Shown here piece after piece: positions 1 to 6,639 of a stretch of 8,126 nt of DNA. Position 1 is the first letter of the stretch. Every line of letters begins with the position of its first letter. The position numbers and the translations under genes were made by a program. The stretch spans positions 1 through 8,126 of the forward strand of contig CAJORD010000336.1 of assembly GCA_905236605.1 (NCBI GenBank), given 5' to 3'. This DNA comes from an uncultured Synergistales bacterium (GTDB taxonomy: Bacteria; Synergistota; Synergistia; Synergistales; Aminobacteriaceae). The notes beneath the pieces were generated by a model. The model was not told the origin of the DNA. It did no database searches and saw nothing but the letters and a program-made list of their open reading frames with translations.

Positions 1-176
1 AAAGCATCACAATTTTCTATCGCATTAATAATTTTCGTGTCATAATCGCCGCCGCCTTCTTGCACAATATTTCGGGGCGCATACCACGCTTCAAGATTTT
101 TATTTTCAAGATAATCCGCCAAGTATTTCACGAAATTAAGTTCTTCTGATTTATAACTGATAAAAATTTTTCCCAT
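1..176 (-). CDS. TIR-domain protein, N-terminal fragment (cut by window edge)
   Basis: Fifty-eight codons are visible, from an ATG at 174-176 running off the left edge. The peptide begins MGKIFISYKSEEL, continues through a helix to LEAWYAPRNI, and reaches DYDTKIINAIENCDA. This is the classic start of a bacterial TIR domain: beta-1 with F-I-S-Y-x-S, helix A, then W-x-A-P-R-x-I, then the helix with I-x-x-A-I. TIR domains in bacterial immune systems often hydrolyse NAD+ or make cyclic ADP-ribose signals. The catalytic glutamate of that family lies further downstream, outside the window, so activity cannot be judged. A GGTGAG ribosome site sits 4 bases before the ATG, and the upstream gene ends only 18 bases away, so this is the last visible gene of the operon. 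The TIR assignment is strong; a role as effector is inference. What follows the TIR domain is unknown. Confidence 0.85.
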   Translation of the reverse strand, partial: MGKIFISYKSEELNFVKYLADYLENKNLEAWYAPRNIVQEGGGDYDTKIINAIENCDA

Positions 177-194
177 GATTCTCACCGCGAAAAA

Positions 195-1355
195 TTATAA
201 CAAACGCCGAAAATATAAAGCTGCTTTGTTCGTGTCCTTGGGAATTTTATCCGCGCCAAGCTGATATATAAACGCGAGCTTCAAACATGCGCCTATATGT
301 CCTTGATTCGCGGCCTGTTCATAAAATTTCACGGCGTCAACATAATTTCTTTGCAGCGCGTAAGAATCTCCGATTTTATATTGAGCGTTTGCTTTTTCGT
401 TTGGGGTTTGGAGCTCGATGTTCATTTTTATAAATTCGATTCCTTTTTTCCGTTCACCGAGAGAAAAGTAAGTCATGCCGATGAATAAATTATTAAGCGA
501 GCTTTCAGATTTTTCCGAAGGATTATTTTTTTCGATGTCATCGAGGAGAACAAAAATTTTATTTCTGTTTCCGCCGTTTTTGATTAAATAGAGAGCTTGA
601 TATTTTGAAATCGCGAGTTTATAAGGGTCTTTCACGAGAACGGGACGCCAGACTTTTTCAAAAATTTCAATGTATTCAAGGACTAAATCATCTCGCGAAA
701 TTTCTTGCGCGGCTTTAACGCAAAAATACCAAAATGGATAATATCCCCGGAAATCGTTCGCAATTTTTTTCAAGCTCTCAAGGCGGGCTTCGGAGTCTTT
801 GATTTTCACAGCGTCATAAAAATTTTTGATTTTTTGCTCGTTCAATAAATTTTCGCTCGGCAATTTATATTTTTTAATCAGTCGCCATGACACTTCAATT
901 AAACGCGAACGCAGCCGTGTGCAGTCTCTCAAATCGTCCTGCTGAATGTGGCGAATCCGTTCATCTAAAATTTTATAAGCGTCTTCAATTTGCTCTTGAT
1001 GTCTCAAATATGAAGAAAGACATCGAAACGCAAAATTTGTCAGCCATTGCACCGTCGAGCCCCAATGTTCAGGGAGCTTATCTAAAACTGAGGTTGCTAG
1101 CCGGGCATTGCGTTTTACGTCGACTTCCTGAAATTTTTGCAACTCTTCGCCGCGAATTTTTTTTTCTTGAATCGCGTTCGAGAGTTCCATAAAAAATCTT
1201 ATAAGCTGCGGGTCATTAATATTTTCAAAATTGAAATTGTTGACGATATTTTCATATTCTTGTTCGAGGACAAAACGATTTTCAGTGCTGAGAATTTTAT
1301 ATAAAGAAGTGGCAGCCATATTAACGGCCGCCATTATATTTTCAGATTCTGGCAT
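195..1355 (-). CDS. TPR/Sel1-like repeat protein, otherwise uncharacterised (386 aa)
   Basis: A soluble, mostly helical protein with no signal peptide or membrane segment. The C-terminal hundred residues look like TPR/Sel1 repeats: N-L-F-I-G-M-T-Y-F-S-L-G-E, then Y-K-I-G-D-S-Y-A-L-Q-R-N-Y-x-D-A-x-x-F-Y-E-Q-A, then A-C-L-K-L-A-F-I-Y-Q-L-G with P-K-D-x-x-K-A-A-L-Y-F. The first ~280 residues contain further helical pairs (for example around W-x-F-C-V-K-A-A and Y-K-L-A-I-S-K-Y-Q-A-L-Y-L) that may be diverged repeats, but I recognise no catalytic domain. Such repeats normally bind proteins, so a scaffold or sensor linking the phosphatase/kinase to the TIR protein is plausible but inferred. I chose the ATG at 1353-1355, which shares one base with the phosphatase stop codon (TAATG). 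A TTG at 1362-1364 would add three residues, but it leaves only one base after the GAGGA ribosome site, against about nine for the ATG. Confidence 0.85.
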   Translation of the reverse strand: MPESENIMAAVNMAATSLYKILSTENRFVLEQEYENIVNNFNFENINDPQLIRFFMELSNAIQEKKIRGEELQKFQEVDVKRNARLATSVLDKLPEHWGSTVQWLTNFAFRCLSSYLRHQEQIEDAYKILDERIRHIQQDDLRDCTRLRSRLIEVSWRLIKKYKLPSENLLNEQKIKNFYDAVKIKDSEARLESLKKIANDFRGYYPFWYFCVKAAQEISRDDLVLEYIEIFEKVWRPVLVKDPYKLAISKYQALYLIKNGGNRNKIFVLLDDIEKNNPSEKSESSLNNLFIGMTYFSLGERKKGIEFIKMNIELQTPNEKANAQYKIGDSYALQRNYVDAVKFYEQAANQGHIGACLKLAFIYQLGADKIPKDTNKAALYFRRLL

Positions 1356-2083
1356 TATTGCCAATCCTCACGACACATTAAAATCATGCTGCAATCATCA
1401 AGCGTGCGTGGTCGAATTATAGTTTCAAAATCGCTGAGCAAAATTTTTTCGCGTTCGTCTTCTGGAAGTTCGGAGCATTCTTTGGCGATGTCATTGAGCC
1501 ACGGAATCAAAGTTTTTGTTTTTCGTTCATAGAAACTGTCGGCCGCTCCGTCTGACATTAAAACGAAGCCATTTATATTTTCAAGAGCACCGCGCAAAAT
1601 TTTTGTGTGCATTGAAACGAATTTCGACGTTACAAACACGGTATAAGGTTCAGCTGCGAGATTAATTTCTCCGTCTTTGAAAATTCCGGCGATCCCGTCT
1701 CCTATTATCAGCATGAAATATTTTTCACCGTCAGAAGCAGCCGCCATTAAAGTTGAAGCTAGGTCTTTGAGTTCGCATTCATGTTCATCAGCAGCTAGCT
1801 GCAATTCTTGAAGCAATTCATTCAAGATTAAAGATTTTATTTCGGATTCGGGAGCGTCAAGAAATTTTTCAAAATTTTCGGCGATTAGTCGGCAAATTAT
1901 TTTTGTAACTCGTTCGGCCCCGAAGTGAGACAAGTCCGCCGAGCCTGCACCGTCAGCCAAGGCAATCACTGAAATTTTTTCGTCTCTGTAGCGCGCGATT
2001 TTATCTTGACAGGGCATTTCTAATTTCATGGCGTCAAGTCCTTCGAGAGCGCAGCCTATAATCTTCCAGCGAATTTTATTCAT
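1355..2083 (-). CDS. PP2C-family serine/threonine protein phosphatase (YegK-like)
   Basis: A 242-residue single-domain metal-dependent phosphatase of the compact bacterial PP2C type. The expected acidic metal ligands are visible: Q-D near residue 27, A-D-G-A-G-S-A-D at 43-50, the A-S-T-L-M motif with I-G-D-G at 127-130, L-M-S-D-G-A-A-D at 175-181, and the closing T-L-D-D-C-S at 227-232. It should remove phosphate from serine/threonine in the cytoplasm, most probably reversing the kinase encoded immediately upstream. The kinase stop (TGA) and this ATG are directly adjacent, and the GAAGGAG ribosome site (2090-2096) lies inside the end of the kinase gene, so the two are translationally coupled. 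Its own stop overlaps the next start by one base. A PP2C beside a protein kinase and VWA proteins matches the TerY-P triad (E. coli yegK in yegI/yegK/yegL). The true substrate is unknown. Confidence 0.93.
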   Translation of the reverse strand: MNKIRWKIIGCALEGLDAMKLEMPCQDKIARYRDEKISVIALADGAGSADLSHFGAERVTKIICRLIAENFEKFLDAPESEIKSLILNELLQELQLAADEHECELKDLASTLMAAASDGEKYFMLIIGDGIAGIFKDGEINLAAEPYTVFVTSKFVSMHTKILRGALENINGFVLMSDGAADSFYERKTKTLIPWLNDIAKECSELPEDEREKILLSDFETIIRPRTLDDCSMILMCREDWQ

Positions 2084-4204
2084 TCATGACTCCTTCGCAA
2101 ATTTTCCCTCTTTAGACTGCCGGCCTTTCTTGAACCCTAATAAAGTCCGTTTAGGCGGACAGTTCGGGCACAGACTTGGATTCAAGGTGTCGTGTTCGTA
2201 GTGAGTGGTGTAGAAAACTCTGCCGCAATTTTCGCATTTGAGTTTGACGTATTTTTCTTGACAATCTTTGCAAAGTCCATCTTCGTTGCATTCTTTGACG
2301 CGGACAAGCTCACCGCAAAGCGCGCAATTTTTTTTCGGGTCGCGACAATTTATGCACAAACCGTTCACGAGGTCTTTCTGAAGGAATGTATGCTTGCAGC
2401 CGCTGCACTGAACTTCTTTGCGGCACTCTTCACACAGGCCCTGCTCATTCAAATCGCAAGCATGAAATTCTTTTTTACAACCCTTGCATCTTGTCATTCG
2501 ATGGTTATAGCAATACTGTGACCAGCGCGCCAGCTCGCTTTTTTGTTTTTGAGCGTCTGTTAGTCTGGTTATCCGTTCGTATTGCTCGCGCGGGATTCTT
2601 ACTCTTTTATTGCAGCCGGGATAATCGCAAGTTTTCTCAAGATAGACATACTTGTTACTTCTCGCTTCATCGCGACAAAGCTGACATACTCCATTTTTCA
2701 TGTATCGTTGTGAAAATTCGCGGTCGCACTCTTTGCATATTTCATACTTAATTTTAGGTGCGTGCCTAAAGTGAGGCGGATAAAGCAAAACGTCATCGTG
2801 ATCGGCTTTCAACAACCAGCCGTTGTTACTGATGCCGCGTCTGTACTCAGTCATTAAGCGCTGCCAATCTTCGACAAAATAGCGCGTCTCTTCGGTGTTG
2901 TGTTTGCCTCTTTTATCGAACGTGTCCCAGAAAGCTTCAATGACTTTGTAATGCAAGTGATCGTACATTCGTGCCCAACTTGCGTCGGGGATTCTGTTGA
3001 AACGATTCGCCAAGATAATTTCGTCGATTTGTCTTTCTGGATATGGATAGAACCAAAGTTCTGATTTTTCATCTTGTCCTTCGCGGGATTTATGATTATA
3101 AGGATACTGTCCCATCATCAAAATATTAAACAGAAGCACAGCGATCGAAAAAAGTTCATTGCCCTGAGTCCTCATGAAATCTGCGTGGCGTTCTCCGCTG
3201 TCAAGTCTTTTTTGATTTTCTGGCGGGACAAAATTATCTGTGTAATTCGGCGAAGGGAATCGGCCGATTTGATAGCTGTCAGTGTCAACAAAAAATACTT
3301 CGCGGCTGTTCTTTACCAAAATATTTTTCGCGCTGACGTCGCCGACAAGAATATCATGTTGATGAAGGAAAAGAATTTTTTCTAAGATATTCAGCGCGAT
3401 ATTAATCAACGTTCTTTTGTCCGCGTTCGGCAGGACTTCATTAAATCTCGAACTTGTTAATAGCTCGCTCAATTCGACGCCCTTGGCCTCCGGCATCAGA
3501 TAACCGATAAATTCACCCTGATCGTTTTCAAGCGCACGATACGGGAAACAGATTCCCGCGAAAAAATAACCTTCTGTGATGTTGCCAAATTTGTCTTTCT
3601 TGTAACGATTCAGGAATAATTTTATTTTTTCTTCTCGACGTCGCGTGCAGTGCGAGCGATTGAAAATTTTTGCAACGAGCGGCGTTCCCTTATCCGTCAG
3701 CTCTGTTTTATAAACGTCGCCTTCAAGACCGTCGCCAATTTTTTCGCCGAGCCTTATATCTTTAATTTCGCTGTCGGATAACGTCCGCACAAAAACTAAA
3801 TTGCTTGTGGTCGGTATTGATCCAAAACGAACAGTAGGATCGTCGGCTATGTCCGTGATTTCTGCTACATGAATGATAGCGTGTTCAATTCTGGGTTTCT
3901 TATCGTCTGTGTCGTCTGTGGCGTCAATAATTGGGCCTTCGTCCTCTGTTTCAATTTCGGAAATTTTTTCCGGCTCTGGCTCCGGCGGGTTTATTTCGGG
4001 GATCGGCCTCGAATCTACAACAGCATTAAGCCTTCTATAAAATTCGTCTTCATCTTCGCCATATTGAGCGATCATTGAAATTTCTTCGGCAAGTTCTTTT
4101 GAAATTTCGTCGTCTAAATCATTAATCCCGAAAGCTCTTTTTATATCTTCAATCTCTTCAGAGGAGAGATCGTAGTCACTTTTTATATCGTTCAGCGTAT
4201 ACAT
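2084..4204 (-). CDS. Hanks-type protein kinase with C-terminal array of zinc knuckles (TerY-P triad / YegI-like)
   Basis: A 706-residue protein in three parts. Residues 1-145 hold a short helical region and a disordered linker rich in acidic residues and proline. Residues ~150-455 form a protein kinase domain: glycine loop G-D-G-L-E-G (157-162), ATP lysine in V-A-K-I (K179), catalytic loop V-G-D-V-S-A-K-N-I-L (D289, N294) and metal-binding V-D-T-D-S (D307). The usual HRD is therefore GD and DFG is DTD; from memory this form is common in kinases of this triad (COG4248 type) and the essential Asp, Asn and Lys remain, so activity is likely. Residues 490-682 carry six zinc-binding modules, mostly paired C-x-x-C motifs (490/493-507/510, 573/576-591/594, 600/603-617/620, 627/630-645/648, 657/660-679/682), plus a variant at 526-568. 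E. coli YegI has a helix-hairpin-helix tail instead. The zinc array could bind nucleic acid or a protein partner. An AAGGGAG ribosome site lies 11 bases before the ATG. Confidence 0.93.
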   Translation of the reverse strand: MYTLNDIKSDYDLSSEEIEDIKRAFGINDLDDEISKELAEEISMIAQYGEDEDEFYRRLNAVVDSRPIPEINPPEPEPEKISEIETEDEGPIIDATDDTDDKKPRIEHAIIHVAEITDIADDPTVRFGSIPTTSNLVFVRTLSDSEIKDIRLGEKIGDGLEGDVYKTELTDKGTPLVAKIFNRSHCTRRREEKIKLFLNRYKKDKFGNITEGYFFAGICFPYRALENDQGEFIGYLMPEAKGVELSELLTSSRFNEVLPNADKRTLINIALNILEKILFLHQHDILVGDVSAKNILVKNSREVFFVDTDSYQIGRFPSPNYTDNFVPPENQKRLDSGERHADFMRTQGNELFSIAVLLFNILMMGQYPYNHKSREGQDEKSELWFYPYPERQIDEIILANRFNRIPDASWARMYDHLHYKVIEAFWDTFDKRGKHNTEETRYFVEDWQRLMTEYRRGISNNGWLLKADHDDVLLYPPHFRHAPKIKYEICKECDREFSQRYMKNGVCQLCRDEARSNKYVYLEKTCDYPGCNKRVRIPREQYERITRLTDAQKQKSELARWSQYCYNHRMTRCKGCKKEFHACDLNEQGLCEECRKEVQCSGCKHTFLQKDLVNGLCINCRDPKKNCALCGELVRVKECNEDGLCKDCQEKYVKLKCENCGRVFYTTHYEHDTLNPSLCPNCPPKRTLLGFKKGRQSKEGKFAKES

Positions 4205-4228
4205 TAAATTTTCAACTCCCTTTCTTAA

Positions 4229-4846
4229 TCATTCTCCCACGCTCATTAAATAAGAAGTTCCGCGCCATTCAACGCTTTTCAAAGTCCCGTCGATGTTGAG
4301 ATTCATGACTTTGACTTTTCGGCCTCGAACGGAGGGAAGCCGACATATAGTCAGCAGGTCTTGACACAGCCAATAATCTTGACTCACGACTGTGATGTCG
4401 TATTCGCGCGCAAAATTTATTATTAACGAATGAAAAACTTCATCAGCGATTATGCCGTGTGCGCTGCCGTCATATATATTAAGCGTCCCTCGTTCATGAC
4501 ATTCCATAATTACGCGCCGCATCGTTTGAGCTTTCTGGTAAACTCCGCGAGAATCTTTTTTGCTTGCGAGGCTCTGAAGTTCTCCCATGACCACCAACGG
4601 AATTACGATATTTGAACCAGCGTTTTGATTTTGTAAAAAAATTTGCGAGGCGGGGATATCCAAAATTGCGCAAGTGTCCATGAGTATCAAGGATTTTTTT
4701 GCAACGGACTCCCCGGGCGCGCTCTTTTCGTGATTAATTTTCCTTGTGAGTTCGTTCAGTTGCTTATCAATAATTTTGTTCGCAATCTCGGAACTTTTAA
4801 CACGAATTTCCGCTTCAGTTTTTATATATCCGTCTTCAAACGACAT
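4229..4846 (-). CDS. PIN-domain protein, putative RNase with complete acidic site
   Basis: A 205-residue protein. Residues 1-50 are a charged helical leader. Residues ~52-165 are a PIN domain: beta-1 L-I-L-M-D-T-C-A-I-L-D (D57), I-V-I-P-L-V-V-M-G-E-L (E89), I-A-D-E-V-F (D135), and V-V-S-Q-D-Y-W-L (D157). These four acids are the ligands for the divalent metals that PIN nucleases use to cut RNA, so this copy looks competent. The tail has R-G-R-K-V-K-V-x-N-L-N-I-D-G-T-L, which parallels the end of the PIN-like region in the upstream gene. It is not a VapC paired with a small antitoxin: no short antitoxin gene is adjacent, and it sits inside the VWA/kinase/phosphatase operon. No ribosome site is evident in the 19 bases before the ATG (see findings). 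Function as an RNase effector regulated by the triad is inference. Confidence 0.88.
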   Translation of the reverse strand: MSFEDGYIKTEAEIRVKSSEIANKIIDKQLNELTRKINHEKSAPGESVAKKSLILMDTCAILDIPASQIFLQNQNAGSNIVIPLVVMGELQSLASKKDSRGVYQKAQTMRRVIMECHERGTLNIYDGSAHGIIADEVFHSLIINFAREYDITVVSQDYWLCQDLLTICRLPSVRGRKVKVMNLNIDGTLKSVEWRGTSYLMSVGE

Positions 4847-4865
4847 GGCAAAAAATTTTTATTCG

Positions 4866-5927
4866 TTATATATCAAGCTGAATCGAAGATGACTCTTTTG
4901 CTTTCCTTATAAAATCGCCTAAAGCACCCTCTTGGAAGGGAATAGATACGTCATCGCTTTCTGTTACATCTTCGTCGTCCGTCCAGTCTTCGGCTTCTTC
5001 TTCGTCGTCATCGTCATCATAAGAAGATTCGCTGGCGTCGTCTTGTTCAACGCTATCGAAATCATAAAGCGCGATTGTGCCAGCTTCATAGACACTCGCG
5101 AACAAAATTGGAGATCTGCGCGGCTGCTCTTCCTGCGAAGAATTAATCTCGACTGCTAAATCTCTGTTGTCGGTGATGAGAATAAATTGGAATTTCTCGC
5201 GATACGCATCAAAAACGGCTTCAACGTTTTCCGCGTCGAAAATTTCAATCAGACCTTCAGATTTATATTTCATGATCGCTTCCATAGCTCGCTTCAGAGA
5301 TTCTAAATCCTCGCTTGAAGTCTGGGCACGTTCTTTGATTCGTGCGATAACGTCTTTAGTGATTCTGACGCAAACATTATTGCCGGTTACGTCTGAAGCA
5401 TTTTTGAGGAACGGTGCTATGCGGTCCATGAACAACGGGAAATCTTCATCTTCAAGTACAGTTTCGTCGATGAAGATTTTATAATTTTCGACGAGGACTT
5501 TCAGCTCTGCATCAGTGAAAATTTCGTTCGGTGCCTTTTGCAGCTGAAAGAGAAGTTCCTCGAACGTCGCGAACCATTTGGAAAGGAAGGGCTTGTCTTC
5601 GATTTTTTTGAAATGTTCGACGTAATAAGCAGGAATGGTCGGATCGTCATAATCCGTTTCTAAAATTTTCTGAAGGATTTTGTTTTCTTTGTTTTCGATT
5701 AATACTCTTTGCGACATGAAATTATCGAACGTGGCCGCGAGCGCTATATAATTTGTGTCACTAAGCTGCGCTTTTCCGTTTTCAATGTTCGTTAGAACGT
5801 CCTCGGGGATTCCTGATCGCTCGGATATAGTTTTGATTGACAAGTCCATGACTTTACGGGCGGGTTTCAGGACTTGTGCAAAGCTCCTGATCATGCAGGC
5901 TCTGATTTTTTTTGAATATTCGCTCAT
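4866..5927 (-). CDS. XRE-type helix-turn-helix protein with degenerate PIN-like domain and acidic tail
   Basis: A 353-residue protein. Residues ~20-70 look like a Cro/C1-type DNA-binding domain: I-S-E-R-S-G-I-P-E-D-V-L-T-N-I-E-N-G-K is the helix-turn-helix, followed by a further helix. Residues ~149-262 follow the layout of a PIN domain: Y-K-I-F-I-D-E-T-V-L (D154), then V-C-V-R-I-T-K-D-V-I-A-R-I, a long helical pair ending E-G-L-I-E-I-F, then F-I-L-I-T-D-N-R-D-L-A. Of the four PIN acids only the first is plainly kept: the usual E-E-L is A-R-I, the third acid may be E236, and the fourth is N254 with an Asp one place earlier. Residues ~295-326 are almost solid Asp/Glu. The start is well supported by AGGAGG at 5937-5942, 8-9 bases before the ATG and overlapping the previous stop codon. 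Likely the operon's regulator or a partner of the PIN protein encoded next; that role is inference. Confidence 0.85.
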   Translation of the reverse strand: MSEYSKKIRACMIRSFAQVLKPARKVMDLSIKTISERSGIPEDVLTNIENGKAQLSDTNYIALAATFDNFMSQRVLIENKENKILQKILETDYDDPTIPAYYVEHFKKIEDKPFLSKWFATFEELLFQLQKAPNEIFTDAELKVLVENYKIFIDETVLEDEDFPLFMDRIAPFLKNASDVTGNNVCVRITKDVIARIKERAQTSSEDLESLKRAMEAIMKYKSEGLIEIFDAENVEAVFDAYREKFQFILITDNRDLAVEINSSQEEQPRRSPILFASVYEAGTIALYDFDSVEQDDASESSYDDDDDEEEAEDWTDDEDVTESDDVSIPFQEGALGDFIRKAKESSSIQLDI

Positions 5928-5940
5928 AAATTTTTACCTC

Positions 5941-6612
5941 CTATAATGTGGTGCTGTACTGCTCGTTCTCGATTTCATTAAATAATTCAAAAATCTTAAA
6001 TAATTCCTCATCGTCTCGGCTCGCGCCTATTTTGTGAATCAACCTTGTGAATTTTTTTTGATCCCAGCCGCGCCAATTTGTGGGAGGAACTTCAGAAGTG
6101 AAACCGCTCAGCACTTTGTCATCTTCTGAGAACGTTATAGGGACAACGACAAGTTTTTTATTATTGACTCTCTCGCGCGCCAGTTCCTGAGCAAGTTTCA
6201 ATGTATATGCCTCATCGTTATCATGACCGTCGCTCACAATCAATAAAATTGGCTGCATATATTGTGTGCCTTCATTTTTGAGTTCTAGTTTTTTATCATT
6301 GAGTGCTTTCATTGACAAAGGCACAGCCCTGCCAAGAGGCGTTCTTTCATTCACAGCGAGAGCTGAATATTCAAAATCTGTCGCGCTCTTGAAATCTTGA
6401 AATTCGATTGGCTTCCCAAAATATCCGCCGCCGAAAGCGACCGTGAAGACATCAAATTGGACTGTCGCTACTGATTCTTCTCTTAGCGTCTGACGAAGAG
6501 TTTTCAAAAAAACGTTTATGGGCATCTCGTACTTACTCATCGAGCCGCTTAAATCCAAACATATCCCAAAAGGTATGTGTTTCATATTGTCAGCAAATTT
6601 TTTTTCTGGCAT
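5941..6612 (-). CDS. VWA-domain protein, TerY/YegL-like (second copy)
   Basis: A 223-residue protein made almost entirely of one von Willebrand factor A domain. The metal-ion-dependent adhesion site (MIDAS) is complete: D-L-S-G-S at 20-24, the threonine of E-R-T-P-L-G (T91), and D128 in I-V-S-D-G-H-D-N-D. There is no signal peptide or transmembrane segment, so it should act in the cytoplasm. Proteins of this type (TerY in tellurite/stress operons, YegL in E. coli) are thought to assemble metal-dependent complexes with the kinase and phosphatase of the triad, and the threonine-rich site may be a phosphorylation target. It differs from the upstream VWA copy by a longer C-terminus (~residues 165-223, with W-R-G-W-D and an acidic last helix). 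It starts at an ATG with AGAAGGAG nine bases upstream, 27 bases after the first VWA gene, and its stop overlaps the ribosome site of the next gene. Confidence 0.92.
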   Translation of the reverse strand: MPEKKFADNMKHIPFGICLDLSGSMSKYEMPINVFLKTLRQTLREESVATVQFDVFTVAFGGGYFGKPIEFQDFKSATDFEYSALAVNERTPLGRAVPLSMKALNDKKLELKNEGTQYMQPILLIVSDGHDNDEAYTLKLAQELARERVNNKKLVVVPITFSEDDKVLSGFTSEVPPTNWRGWDQKKFTRLIHKIGASRDDEELFKIFELFNEIENEQYSTTL

Positions 6613-6639
6613 TAGTGCTTTCTCCTTCTGATTGTCTGC

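Noticed and set aside
887..1192. Plus-strand open frame of 101 codons
   Set aside because: It lies wholly inside the repeat-protein gene on the opposite strand, has no ribosome site and no domain-like sequence.
1353..1364. TTG start three codons upstream for the repeat protein
   Set aside because: Only one base would separate it from the ribosome site; the ATG overlapping the phosphatase stop has normal spacing.
2386..2751. Plus-strand open frame of 121 codons rich in Cys
   Set aside because: It is antisense to the zinc-knuckle region of the kinase; its composition simply mirrors that repetitive region.
4229..4846. Classical VapBC toxin-antitoxin module
   Set aside because: No small AbrB/RHH/Phd-type antitoxin precedes the PIN gene; its neighbour is a 353-residue XRE-PIN-like protein in a signalling operon.
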